IMG/VR virus record: IMGVR_UViG_3300022700_000208
Coordinates: 1 to 64,000 of that record
Strand: one strand, 5' to 3'
Length of the DNA stretch: 64,000 bases
Source: a virus
The translations under genes and the position numbers were made by a program. Positions 43,584 through 51,114 of this stretch are shown piece after piece. Position 1 is the stretch's first letter. Each line of letters begins with the position of its first letter. A model generated the notes under the pieces. The model saw nothing but the letters and a program-made list of their open reading frames with translations. It was not told the DNA's origin and did no database searches.

Positions 43584-46430
43584 ATGAGTCGAGCAAAGTC
43601 ACTCCTGAATACATTCAATGAAGCCAGAATTGGTGACGATAAAACTCAGCATAATGATCGGTTTGCTGTCCTTGGGGGAGGTAATGCCTATCTTCCAACA
43701 GGAAAAAGGCAGACAGCCGAGAAGTTAACTGCTGGGGCTTACGTTCCTAAAATGAGCCCTCAAGGTGTTGTGTTTGAAAAGGCTCAGATCAACACTGATG
43801 AGATCCTTCGCTTTGAGGATGAAAGACAAAAGAAGGTTGTCAAAAGAGTAGAGAAGTTTTGGGAGCAGGGCCAACGCTATAATCAGTTTGGCTTTACTCA
43901 TTCCTTCGGTCTTCTCATGGAAGGTCCCCCAGGCAGTGGAAAATGTCTGGGTAGAGGGACTCCTGTTCTCATGTACGATGGATCTACCAAGAAAGTAGAG
44001 GATGTAGTTGTAGGGGATAAATTGATGGGAGATGATTCTACTCCTAGAACTGTTAAATCAACTACTAGTGGATATGAGCAGATGTACAGGGTTGTTCCTG
44101 TAAAAGGTGATCCTTATGTAGTTAATGAATCTCATATCCTTAGCCTTAAGATGTCCTGCGCAGCAGGAGGAAAAGAAAAAGGTGAGAAGGTAGATATCTC
44201 TGTAAGAGAGTATATGGAAAGAAGTAATCATTTTAAGCATTATGCTAAAGGATATCGAGTAGGAGTCGACTTTGAAGAAAAAGAGGTTCCTCTAGATCCT
44301 TATTATCTTGGGATATGGCTAGGAGATGGAAACAATAAGGATCAGAGTATTTCCAACCCAGAGGAAGAAATTCTTGAGTATCTTTATTCTTTGGGTGAAG
44401 AAAGAGGGCTTCATGTATATGCTGATACTCAAGAAGGAAAATGTCCTTTAATAAAGCTAGTGAAAAAAGAAGGATTATATAATAACCTTCTTGATTCTTT
44501 GAGAGAACTTGAGCTTATTAACAATAAGCATATCCCCCATATTTATAAAGCCAATTCAAAAGAGAATAGACTTCAGCTTTTGGCTGGTTTATTGGACACA
44601 GATGGTTATTATTGTAATGGTTATTATGAAATAATGAGCAATAACTCAGTCTTGAAGGATGATATTCTTTATCTTGCAAAATCTCTTGGTTTTGCTGCCT
44701 ACTATAAAGAAAAAGAGGCTAAGTTAGAAAATTGGGATGAGCCAAGGACCTATTATAGGATATCTATTTCAGGGCATGTTGATGAGATTCCATGTAAAGT
44801 GGAAAGGAAGCAAGCAGAGCCAAGAAAACAAAAGAAAGATGTTCTTTCTACGGGAATCACTTTAGAGAAGTTGGAAGTTGATGAGTATTTTGGTTTTGAG
44901 ATTGATGGTAATAGGAGATTTCTCCTGGGGGATTTTACTGTTACTCACAATACCGTGATAGTAAAACAAGTTCTTGAGGATGCTATCAATCAAGATCATA
45001 TTGCTCTCATTTGCAGGAATGTGGATGATTTGGCTGAAGGTCTTAATGCTCTAAGAGAGGTTGAGCCTGATCGCAAGATCCTTTGTGTGATGGAAGATAT
45101 TGAAAACCTCATCAAGTTTGGGGATCAATCTCTCATTCAGCTCATGGATGGGGACAATAAGCAAGAGGGTGTGTTCTACCTGGGAACTACAAACCATCCT
45201 GAGAAGATCCATCCCCGTGTTAAAAGAAAAGGCAGGTTCTCAGAGACCATTCATGTTCCGTTTCCTCCCAAAGAGGGAAGACAAGCCTATCTCAAGAAAA
45301 AGCTTGGCCAGCATGAGGATGCCAAGGAAATCAATCGCATTGTGAAAGCCACAGAGGGCCTTAGTTTTGCCCACCTCAGGGACTACATCATTGGGACCTA
45401 TTGTGAGGAGAGAAACTCGGATGAGGTTCTCAGCGAAATTAAGGACGTGTCAGTGGAGGAGCTTAAATCCCAGGGCCTTACCTATGATGAGTTTAAAGAA
45501 AAGCTTGAGGAGGCTCTTGGAGTCCAGAGCACCGCTTCATATAACCAGTCCTTGAATGAGGATACAGTCCGTACTCCTAGCGATAAAGCCAAGAGCAAAT
45601 CTCAGCGCCGCCGAATGGAGAGAATGAAGAGCAAATATAAGAAGCAAAAGAGCGAGTCCAGGGCTTCTAAGCTCTTAGAGGAGATGGATGATTCTGGGTT
45701 CAGTCTGATTGATCCTGAAGAGATCAAAAAGGAATTCAGGCAGAAGATCAAGAACTTTGGCATTGAGGGAGTCAATGTTGAGGATGTCACTGTAGACATG
45801 GAAAATGATATCATTGTCAATTTCTCTGATGATGAGGGAGATGAACTCCTGGCCATTTTCCAACACAATGAAGAGGAAGCCTGGGTTCTTATTGTCGATG
45901 ATGAGGAGGAAGCTGAAAATGAAGAGGGAGAAGCCATTATTGTGGATCTTAGTCCTCTTCCATTTGCCCTTAGGGATACCCCAATCGGTAAATATTTAGA
46001 GCTTGCCACTCTTGAATGGATGAATAAGTCCACTCTTGTTTCCATCCTAAGAGCTGGGGAGATCGGATATGATAAGCAGATCAAAGACTATAGCAATAGC
46101 TATGATGCTTATGGGAACCGAGTTGTAGCTCCAGCCGAAGCCAAAGTCAGTGAGGAAGATCTTAAGAAACATCTTCAGGAAAGTGGTGTTGATGAGCTTA
46201 AGAGAACAGTTGTCAGAGGAGGAAAGAGAGTCAAACTCCCTGTGGTGATAAAGAAGAAAAAGAAAAAGCTCACTGGTAAACAAAAGGCAGGCATCAGAAA
46301 AGGTGCAAGGAAAAGAAAAGCCAAGAAGGCTCAGATCCAGAGGAAGAGAAAGAAATCCCTGAAGAAAAGAAAGCAAATGGGCCTTAAAAAGGGAGGTCTT
46401 GGGACTCGAAGAAAGCTCAAAGGAAGATAA
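43584..46430 (+). CDS. AAA+ ATPase with leader, intein and fused C-terminal domain
   Basis: 948 residues, 612 after splicing. Leader-family start MSRAKSLLNTFNEARIGDD. AAA+ core: Walker A GPPGSGK (114-120) completed by Thr457 after the intein, Walker B ILCVMEDIEN, sensor-1 LGTTNHPEKI, and RKGRFSETIHVPF with the Arg finger. After ~residue 660 comes an internal leader copy SRASKLLEEMDDSGFSL and a domain like member 12 (DTPIGKYLELATLEWM), then a very basic tail (LTGKQKAGIRKGARKRKAKK and onwards). It looks like an ATPase fused to a whole leader-family protein. Role in head assembly or DNA remodelling is inferred from position between portal and protease. Confidence 0.85.
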   Translation: MSRAKSLLNTFNEARIGDDKTQHNDRFAVLGGGNAYLPTGKRQTAEKLTAGAYVPKMSPQGVVFEKAQINTDEILRFEDERQKKVVKRVEKFWEQGQRYNQFGFTHSFGLLMEGPPGSGKCLGRGTPVLMYDGSTKKVEDVVVGDKLMGDDSTPRTVKSTTSGYEQMYRVVPVKGDPYVVNESHILSLKMSCAAGGKEKGEKVDISVREYMERSNHFKHYAKGYRVGVDFEEKEVPLDPYYLGIWLGDGNNKDQSISNPEEEILEYLYSLGEERGLHVYADTQEGKCPLIKLVKKEGLYNNLLDSLRELELINNKHIPHIYKANSKENRLQLLAGLLDTDGYYCNGYYEIMSNNSVLKDDILYLAKSLGFAAYYKEKEAKLENWDEPRTYYRISISGHVDEIPCKVERKQAEPRKQKKDVLSTGITLEKLEVDEYFGFEIDGNRRFLLGDFTVTHNTVIVKQVLEDAINQDHIALICRNVDDLAEGLNALREVEPDRKILCVMEDIENLIKFGDQSLIQLMDGDNKQEGVFYLGTTNHPEKIHPRVKRKGRFSETIHVPFPPKEGRQAYLKKKLGQHEDAKEINRIVKATEGLSFAHLRDYIIGTYCEERNSDEVLSEIKDVSVEELKSQGLTYDEFKEKLEEALGVQSTASYNQSLNEDTVRTPSDKAKSKSQRRRMERMKSKYKKQKSESRASKLLEEMDDSGFSLIDPEEIKKEFRQKIKNFGIEGVNVEDVTVDMENDIIVNFSDDEGDELLAIFQHNEEEAWVLIVDDEEEAENEEGEAIIVDLSPLPFALRDTPIGKYLELATLEWMNKSTLVSILRAGEIGYDKQIKDYSNSYDAYGNRVVAPAEAKVSEEDLKKHLQESGVDELKRTVVRGGKRVKLPVVIKKKKKKLTGKQKAGIRKGARKRKAKKAQIQRKRKKSLKKRKQMGLKKGGLGTRRKLKGR
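43944..44951 (+). mobile_element. Intein with LAGLIDADG endonuclease in the AAA+ P-loop
   Basis: 336 residues between Lys and Thr of GPPGSGKT. Block A CLGRGTPVLMYDGSTKKVE with Cys1; block B-like VVNESHILSL; LAGLIDADG motifs DPYYLGIWLGDGNN and LQLLAGLLDTDGYY; C-terminal GNRRFLLGDFTVTHN followed by Thr+1. The insertion point in the P-loop is the same as in TerL. Confidence 0.94.
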
Positions 46431-46527
46431 TATGAATTATGGCAAGTGGTATGCCCAGGAAATGGACCGATTGGGTGATGAAATTGAGGATCAAGAAAAC
46501 CATCGTAAGGATAGAGAGGAGACAGAC

Positions 46528-46866
46528 ATGAGTAAAGCCAAGGAACTGACAGAGAAATTCAATAAGGTAGATGAGAAGGACTTAAAGTCTGAGGATCTCA
46601 AGGAATTTGCTGATGCTATCAGTGAAACTATAGGCAAAGTTCAGAATTTTGTCGATGGGTATCAAAGAGTCAGAAAGAGACTCAATAAGGATATGCAGAA
46701 GGCAAAAGACAATGTTGATAATCTTGGCTCTGGAGAGTCTGATGAGAGTGTTCAGGAAGAGCTTCATGTTCTTGCCGATATGATGCAAGATTTCCTTGAA
46801 AGTATGGAGGAGCTTGCGAATGATAACAAAAAAGAAATGGAAAACGCTGTAAAGAAACTTAAATAG
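46528..46866 (+). CDS. Leader-family protein 18 (MSKAKELTEKFNKVD)
   Basis: 112 residues from ATG at 46528, with strong RBS AGAGGAGACAGAC and the leader MSKAKELTEKFNKVDEKD at the N-terminus. An in-frame ATG at 46432 (RBS GGAAGATAAT) would add 32 residues, MNYGKWYAQEMDRLGDEIED and so on; two products from one frame are possible. The body is helical with a long coiled coil. Confidence 0.68.
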   Translation: MSKAKELTEKFNKVDEKDLKSEDLKEFADAISETIGKVQNFVDGYQRVRKRLNKDMQKAKDNVDNLGSGESDESVQEELHVLADMMQDFLESMEELANDNKKEMENAVKKLK

Positions 46867-46881
46867 ATAGGAGTTTGTACT

Positions 46882-47214
46882 ATGTCAAAAGCAAAAGAAT
46901 TGAAAGAGAAATTCGATAAAACCAAACAAGGTCAGTCTGTATCTGAGCAAGGGACCAGCCCTAATAATGTTGCTAAGACAAGAGATCAAGTTGCAAAGAG
47001 ATTAGGTGCAGCTCAGAAAATTATGTCTAAGCCTGATCCTGAAAATTTAAAACAGATTGTACAGGGACATCTAGATGCTTTGGATGCTGTTAGGTCAGGT
47101 CTTGTTTCCATGTTTAAAAAAGAAGGAAATAAAGACATGCAAAAGGTAATAGATAAAGTTTCTGACTCAGAAAAAGAACTAAGAGACTTGGTTAAAAAAG
47201 AGGATTTTTTCTAA
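46882..47214 (+). CDS. Leader-family protein 19 (MSKAKELKEKFDKTK)
   Basis: 110 residues. Leader MSKAKELKEKFDKTKQGQ is nearly the same as member 18, so these are recent paralogues in tandem. Ser/Gly/Asn linker, then a helical body. RBS ATAGGAG. Confidence 0.72.
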   Translation: MSKAKELKEKFDKTKQGQSVSEQGTSPNNVAKTRDQVAKRLGAAQKIMSKPDPENLKQIVQGHLDALDAVRSGLVSMFKKEGNKDMQKVIDKVSDSEKELRDLVKKEDFF

Positions 47215-47215
47215 T

Positions 47216-47446
47216 ATGTCCAAGGCAAAAAACTTGCTTACTTTGGTCTCAGAGGCCAGTAAGCCAAAAATTGAAAAGCTCAAGTCCATTTGGGAGGGCT
47301 TAAGCTCTAGACAGAAAAAAGAGTTAATGGCCCTTTATGCTTTCTCCGAGTTCAATGAAGAGTTTGATCACCTATCTTCTTATCAGAAGGAAGTGATGAT
47401 CAATAACCTAGAAGTAGCAGAATCATTTTCATCGAAGGAACACTAA
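47216..47446 (+). CDS. Leader-family protein 20 (MSKAKNLLTLVSEAS)
   Basis: 76 residues. Leader MSKAKNLLTLVSEASKPK has the clearest resemblance to a T4-type cleavage site (V-S-E-A). The body is a compact helical domain LSSRQKKELMALYAFSEFNE. No good RBS; starts 1 nt after the previous stop. Confidence 0.7.
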   Translation: MSKAKNLLTLVSEASKPKIEKLKSIWEGLSSRQKKELMALYAFSEFNEEFDHLSSYQKEVMINNLEVAESFSSKEH

Positions 47447-48012
47447 TGCTTATCACTGAAGACTCAGACCGTTGTTTTGTGATCAAAGATGGAAAGGCCA
47501 TAGCCATATCCGAGACTCCAGAAGGTCTTGATAATGGGGGCCGTGATGATGTCTATGCCTATGTGGTGGATGATGAGGAAGAAACCTATGCTCGGATGTT
47601 TGAGGCAGATTCAGATGATCATGCCATAACAAAAGCCAAGCTCAGCATGTATGAGAATGGCAATCATCGAGCGTATGTTGGAAAATTCCTAGGTAAGACA
47701 GAAGCAGGACCTATATTCAGGGATATGAACCTGATATATGCTGACATGGATGAGGGAGTGAATGAAGAGCTTAAAGAGTCCACTTCCAGAAGGCTAGTTA
47801 GGCAGTCTGTCAGATATGGAACTCAGTTCATCACAGCCAATGAGCAAGAAAGACAAAATCTTATGGGGGCCATCACTCTCCTCAACCAAGCTCAGTCAGC
47901 TAATGAGGATTCTCAAGCCAAAAAGCTTCTCACTCTTTCCCGCCGCGTGGCCAAGGGATCAATTGATGAAAAATCTCTTAGGAAAATCACTGGGGAAAGT
48001 AAGGAGGAGTAG
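47446..48012 (+). CDS. Unknown protein
   Basis: 188 residues. Acidic beta-rich N-terminal half (YAYVVDDEEETYARMFEADS), then a helical half with SQAKKLLTLSRRV, an internal stretch resembling the leader. Overlaps the previous stop by one base. Confidence 0.65.
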   Translation: MLITEDSDRCFVIKDGKAIAISETPEGLDNGGRDDVYAYVVDDEEETYARMFEADSDDHAITKAKLSMYENGNHRAYVGKFLGKTEAGPIFRDMNLIYADMDEGVNEELKESTSRRLVRQSVRYGTQFITANEQERQNLMGAITLLNQAQSANEDSQAKKLLTLSRRVAKGSIDEKSLRKITGESKEE

Positions 48013-48558
48013 TTGGATTTATCCCTTGAGATGCTTTTCACAGTTTTGGCCCTATTTGTAGGGTTAGCTGGTCTTATTTGGAAGATGGTTGACTCCCTTA
48101 TCCAGAGACAGGAGTCTGCTAAAAAGCGGATTATTGAATCTGAAAAGCAATCTAAAAAGGAAGCCTTGGATAGGGAACTTGATGCCAATAAGAGACTTGA
48201 GGAAGAAAAGGCCCAGATCCAAAAGGAACTTGAAAAGCAAAAGCAGCGCCATGTTGATCAGCTCATTCAGGGAATAAGGGAAGAAATATCCAAGCTGGAC
48301 AAGAAACTAAGTCGTGTTCATGAGTCCTATATAGAGCTTAACACTAAGTTTGAGAGCAATGAGGACAAATATAATCAGGTCCTTACAGAGGTTCATGAGT
48401 TTTTTAAAACCACTAAAGCCAGATTCGACATGCTGGAAAAACAAGCCAGTAATCATGAGGCATCTATTGAAGACATAAAAACCAGGCTTATGGATATTGG
48501 AAATGATTTAGTGATTGTGAAAGATGCAGCCGATAAAGTGAGGTCAAGCAAAGGATGA
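48013..48558 (+). CDS. Membrane-anchored coiled-coil protein, TTG start
   Basis: 181 residues. TTG at 48013 follows AAGGAGGAGTAG closely; ATG at 48031 is the alternative. One TM segment (MLFTVLALFVGLAGLIWKMV) is followed by ~150 residues of highly charged coiled coil. Such architecture occurs in i-spanins and in tail or host-takeover proteins; no o-spanin is evident nearby. Confidence 0.66.
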   Translation: MDLSLEMLFTVLALFVGLAGLIWKMVDSLIQRQESAKKRIIESEKQSKKEALDRELDANKRLEEEKAQIQKELEKQKQRHVDQLIQGIREEISKLDKKLSRVHESYIELNTKFESNEDKYNQVLTEVHEFFKTTKARFDMLEKQASNHEASIEDIKTRLMDIGNDLVIVKDAADKVRSSKG

Positions 48559-49427
48559 AGTTTCACACCCTAGAAGATAAAAAAATGTTTCTCATTGAAT
48601 GTGGGAGGTCCGACCTCCTGGATAAGATTAATGAGTCCTACGAGCCCTCCCAGGAACTTCAGGAACTATTCCTTAAGAAAAGAAGAAAGAAGATCCCCAC
48701 TCTTAAGAACTTCAAAAAGTCTCAAGCCACATCCCAGCAGTGGAGGAAGAAACGCTTTAAGATGATGCGTGGCATTAAAGACTTTCATAAATCCACGTCG
48801 GGAAAGAGGTTTCACCGCGCCTTAGGTAGGTTCATTGCAACCAGGGATTTCAGAAGCAAGAGGTTTACCAGGGAGAACTATAATCTAGGAGAGGTGTGTG
48901 AGGTCCTCAAAGCCCTCTCAAGCGCTAAAACTCAATCCTACATAACCCTGGAGTATTATAAGCCAGCGGACAAACAAGCCGATTTTGAGCTTTTCATAGA
49001 GGAGATTGTTCCGATTATCGAACAGATTGAGAAAAGTCTAGTGGTCGGAAAGGAAATCAGTGAGGAGGAGCTTGATCTGCTGGTCAGGATAACTGATGAG
49101 AAGGTGATCCTAGACTACCTGGACAATAGTCAAGGAAGGTTCAATGCTCTTCATAGTTTCTGGGCTCACATGAATGAGATTGGTGATCCCAGTGAAATTG
49201 GTTTTTATCTTGATACTCTCAATTGCACCAAGCATTTGAATGAAGAGGGCAGGATTATATCCACGATTGCAGAAAGGACAGGCCACTCTTATCAGGAAGT
49301 GGAACGCTCTCATAACAGACATAAGGCCAATTTGGTTAAAGAGGGGATCAAAAAATACGAAAGTACGAATAATTCGTATTTTCCCCGATTATTTGACGGG
49401 ATCAAAAAGGACCTTAAACTAGACTAA
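48555..49427 (+). CDS. Unknown protein
   Basis: 290 residues. N-terminal half very basic (LKKRRKKIPTLKNFKKSQAT, then RGIKDFHKSTSGKRFHRALG), C-terminal half acidic helical. It resembles phage head-associated DNA-binding proteins in charge pattern only. Last gene before the class 2 element; ATGA overlap with the previous gene. Confidence 0.68.
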   Translation: MKFHTLEDKKMFLIECGRSDLLDKINESYEPSQELQELFLKKRRKKIPTLKNFKKSQATSQQWRKKRFKMMRGIKDFHKSTSGKRFHRALGRFIATRDFRSKRFTRENYNLGEVCEVLKALSSAKTQSYITLEYYKPADKQADFELFIEEIVPIIEQIEKSLVVGKEISEEELDLLVRITDEKVILDYLDNSQGRFNALHSFWAHMNEIGDPSEIGFYLDTLNCTKHLNEEGRIISTIAERTGHSYQEVERSHNRHKANLVKEGIKKYESTNNSYFPRLFDGIKKDLKLD

Positions 49428-49462
49428 ATTCCCGTTTAACTGTCTCAAAAATAGATTCAACT

Positions 49463-49497
49463 CGTAAAAATTTTTATTTCCGTTTTCCTAATAGAGG
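49463..49497 (+). promoter_or_regulatory. Conserved upstream element, class 2 (before prohead protease)
   Basis: CGTAAAAATTTTT then ATTTCCGTTTTCCTAATAG and AGG. Second copy of the element at 25115. It starts the capsid-assembly unit. Confidence 0.62.
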
Positions 49498-49540
49498 CAT
49501 CTGTCTTTTTTATTCGAGCAAGGTCTAAGGAGAAAAGCGC

Positions 49541-51025
49541 ATGGGTGATCCAGCTCAAGATTTAGGTCCTAATTCCAATGAGGTTTTGGGAGTATTTGAA
49601 CCTGATGCTGGCTTCAGACTTGAAGAAGCAAATGGTGAAGTTGGGGGAAAGCATGTCTTAGGTCGAGTTAAGGGAACTTTCTTTGTTCCAGAAGGGGTTT
49701 CCCGCAATAACCGATACTACCCCAAGGAGTTATGGGAGAGGGTTGTCCAAGATCCCATGATCAAAAAGCGTCTTGAGGAAAGGCGCATGTTTGGGACCAT
49801 CAGCCATGAGCAACCCTTGGATGATAAAGCTCTCCTTGATGGAAAGATCAGCCATATTATCACTGATCTTCAGATCAAGGAAGGAAAGCAGGGATACGGG
49901 GAAGCCTTAATACTCGACACCCCTGCTGGGAATATTCTCTATCGAGTTCTCCAGGCAGGAGCCAAGTTATTTGTCTCCTCTAGGGCCAATGGCCAATTCA
50001 AGGGAGAAGAAAGGGGAATACCTAAAGTTGATCCAGAAACATTTCAACTGAATACTTTTGATTTCGTTATGGACCCTGGTTTTGTTCAGGCTAATCCACA
50101 GATGGAAAGTCTTCAGGAAGCGTTGAATAAACTAAAGAAACTTGAGGAGACTATGGGACAGCAAAATAATAATCAACCAAATCAAGAAAACAATAAATCA
50201 CAAGGAGATGAGCAAATGGGCCAACAGAATAATCAGGATCTTTTAGAAAAGCTCTCCAAGCAAAACAGTGACCTGGAGCAGCAACTCGACACTGCCACAA
50301 AAGAGGTTGAGCGTCTTAAGGAAGAGAACACCACTCTTACGGATGAGAACAATAACCTCAAAGAGGAAATGAAAAACCACAAGCAACTTACAGAGGAAGT
50401 TGAAAAATATCGAAAGCTTGGAACTCCTGAAGAGATTGAAGAGGCTTTTGAGTCCGCTGAAAAACTCCATGAGGATAATAAAAAGATCACTGAGGAACTT
50501 GGCTCTGCTGAGGAAATTGAGGAATCAATTGATGCAGCTACAAGCCTCATCGAAGAATACAAAGAGCTTGGCTCTCCCAGTGAGGTCAGTGAAGCTCTTG
50601 ATGCAGCAGAAAAGACAATTGATGAGTATGCTGAATATGGAACTCCTGATGAAATCGGTCAGGTCTTTGAACGTGCTGAAAGCATGGTTGAAGAGAAAAA
50701 GCAAGAGAAGGAATCCAAAGAGGTTGCTCAGCTTGCTTCTGAAATTGGAGTTTCGGAAGAAAAAGTCCGAACTCTTTATGGAAAAGTCTCCAATGAAGAA
50801 ATCAAGAAAGTTCTTGGGGAAGGCAAGAAAGACTCAGAGAAACCAGGAAAATCTGAGTCTCTTACTGAGCGCTTCAAGAAAAAAGGAACAAGTGAAAACA
50901 AAGATTCCAGTGAAGGTGAAGATGAAGGTGAAAAGAAAACTCCCTTCAATGAATCTGGAGTCAATCGCTTGTTAAAACGAACAGGTCCTGTCCGCAAGGA
51001 AGATCCTGTTGAGAGTCCTCGATAA
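49541..51025 (+). CDS. Prohead protease fused to a scaffold domain
   Basis: 494 residues. Residues ~35-205 match the T4 gp21-type prohead protease: VKGTFFVPEGVSRNNRYYPK, MFGTISHEQP with catalytic His89, and LFVSSRANGQF with catalytic Ser146/147. After a Gln/Asn linker (~205-230) a long coiled coil follows, then four helix-turn repeats: YRKLGTPEEIEEAF (~290), LGSAEEIEESI (~320), LGSPSEVSEAL (~343) and YGTPDEIGQVF (~365). T4 has separate protease and scaffold genes; here one polypeptide seems to combine them. The protease degrades scaffold and trims head proteins, which fits the leader-family idea. Confidence 0.87.
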   Translation: MGDPAQDLGPNSNEVLGVFEPDAGFRLEEANGEVGGKHVLGRVKGTFFVPEGVSRNNRYYPKELWERVVQDPMIKKRLEERRMFGTISHEQPLDDKALLDGKISHIITDLQIKEGKQGYGEALILDTPAGNILYRVLQAGAKLFVSSRANGQFKGEERGIPKVDPETFQLNTFDFVMDPGFVQANPQMESLQEALNKLKKLEETMGQQNNNQPNQENNKSQGDEQMGQQNNQDLLEKLSKQNSDLEQQLDTATKEVERLKEENTTLTDENNNLKEEMKNHKQLTEEVEKYRKLGTPEEIEEAFESAEKLHEDNKKITEELGSAEEIEESIDAATSLIEEYKELGSPSEVSEALDAAEKTIDEYAEYGTPDEIGQVFERAESMVEEKKQEKESKEVAQLASEIGVSEEKVRTLYGKVSNEEIKKVLGEGKKDSEKPGKSESLTERFKKKGTSENKDSSEGEDEGEKKTPFNESGVNRLLKRTGPVRKEDPVESPR

Positions 51026-51114
51026 AGGATTTCTTAGTTAGTTTGTGGTCTGGACTTCAGGGGCAAACTACGGGGAAACAAAAACAAACCAAACTGACTA
51101 AGGAGATTGCGAAA

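Noticed and set aside
49090-49110. Other CTGATGA occurrences as further hammerheads (e.g. 22317, 49098, 50646, 56813)
   Set aside because: All lie inside coding sequence and lack the paired GAAA and cleavage triplet at workable distances.
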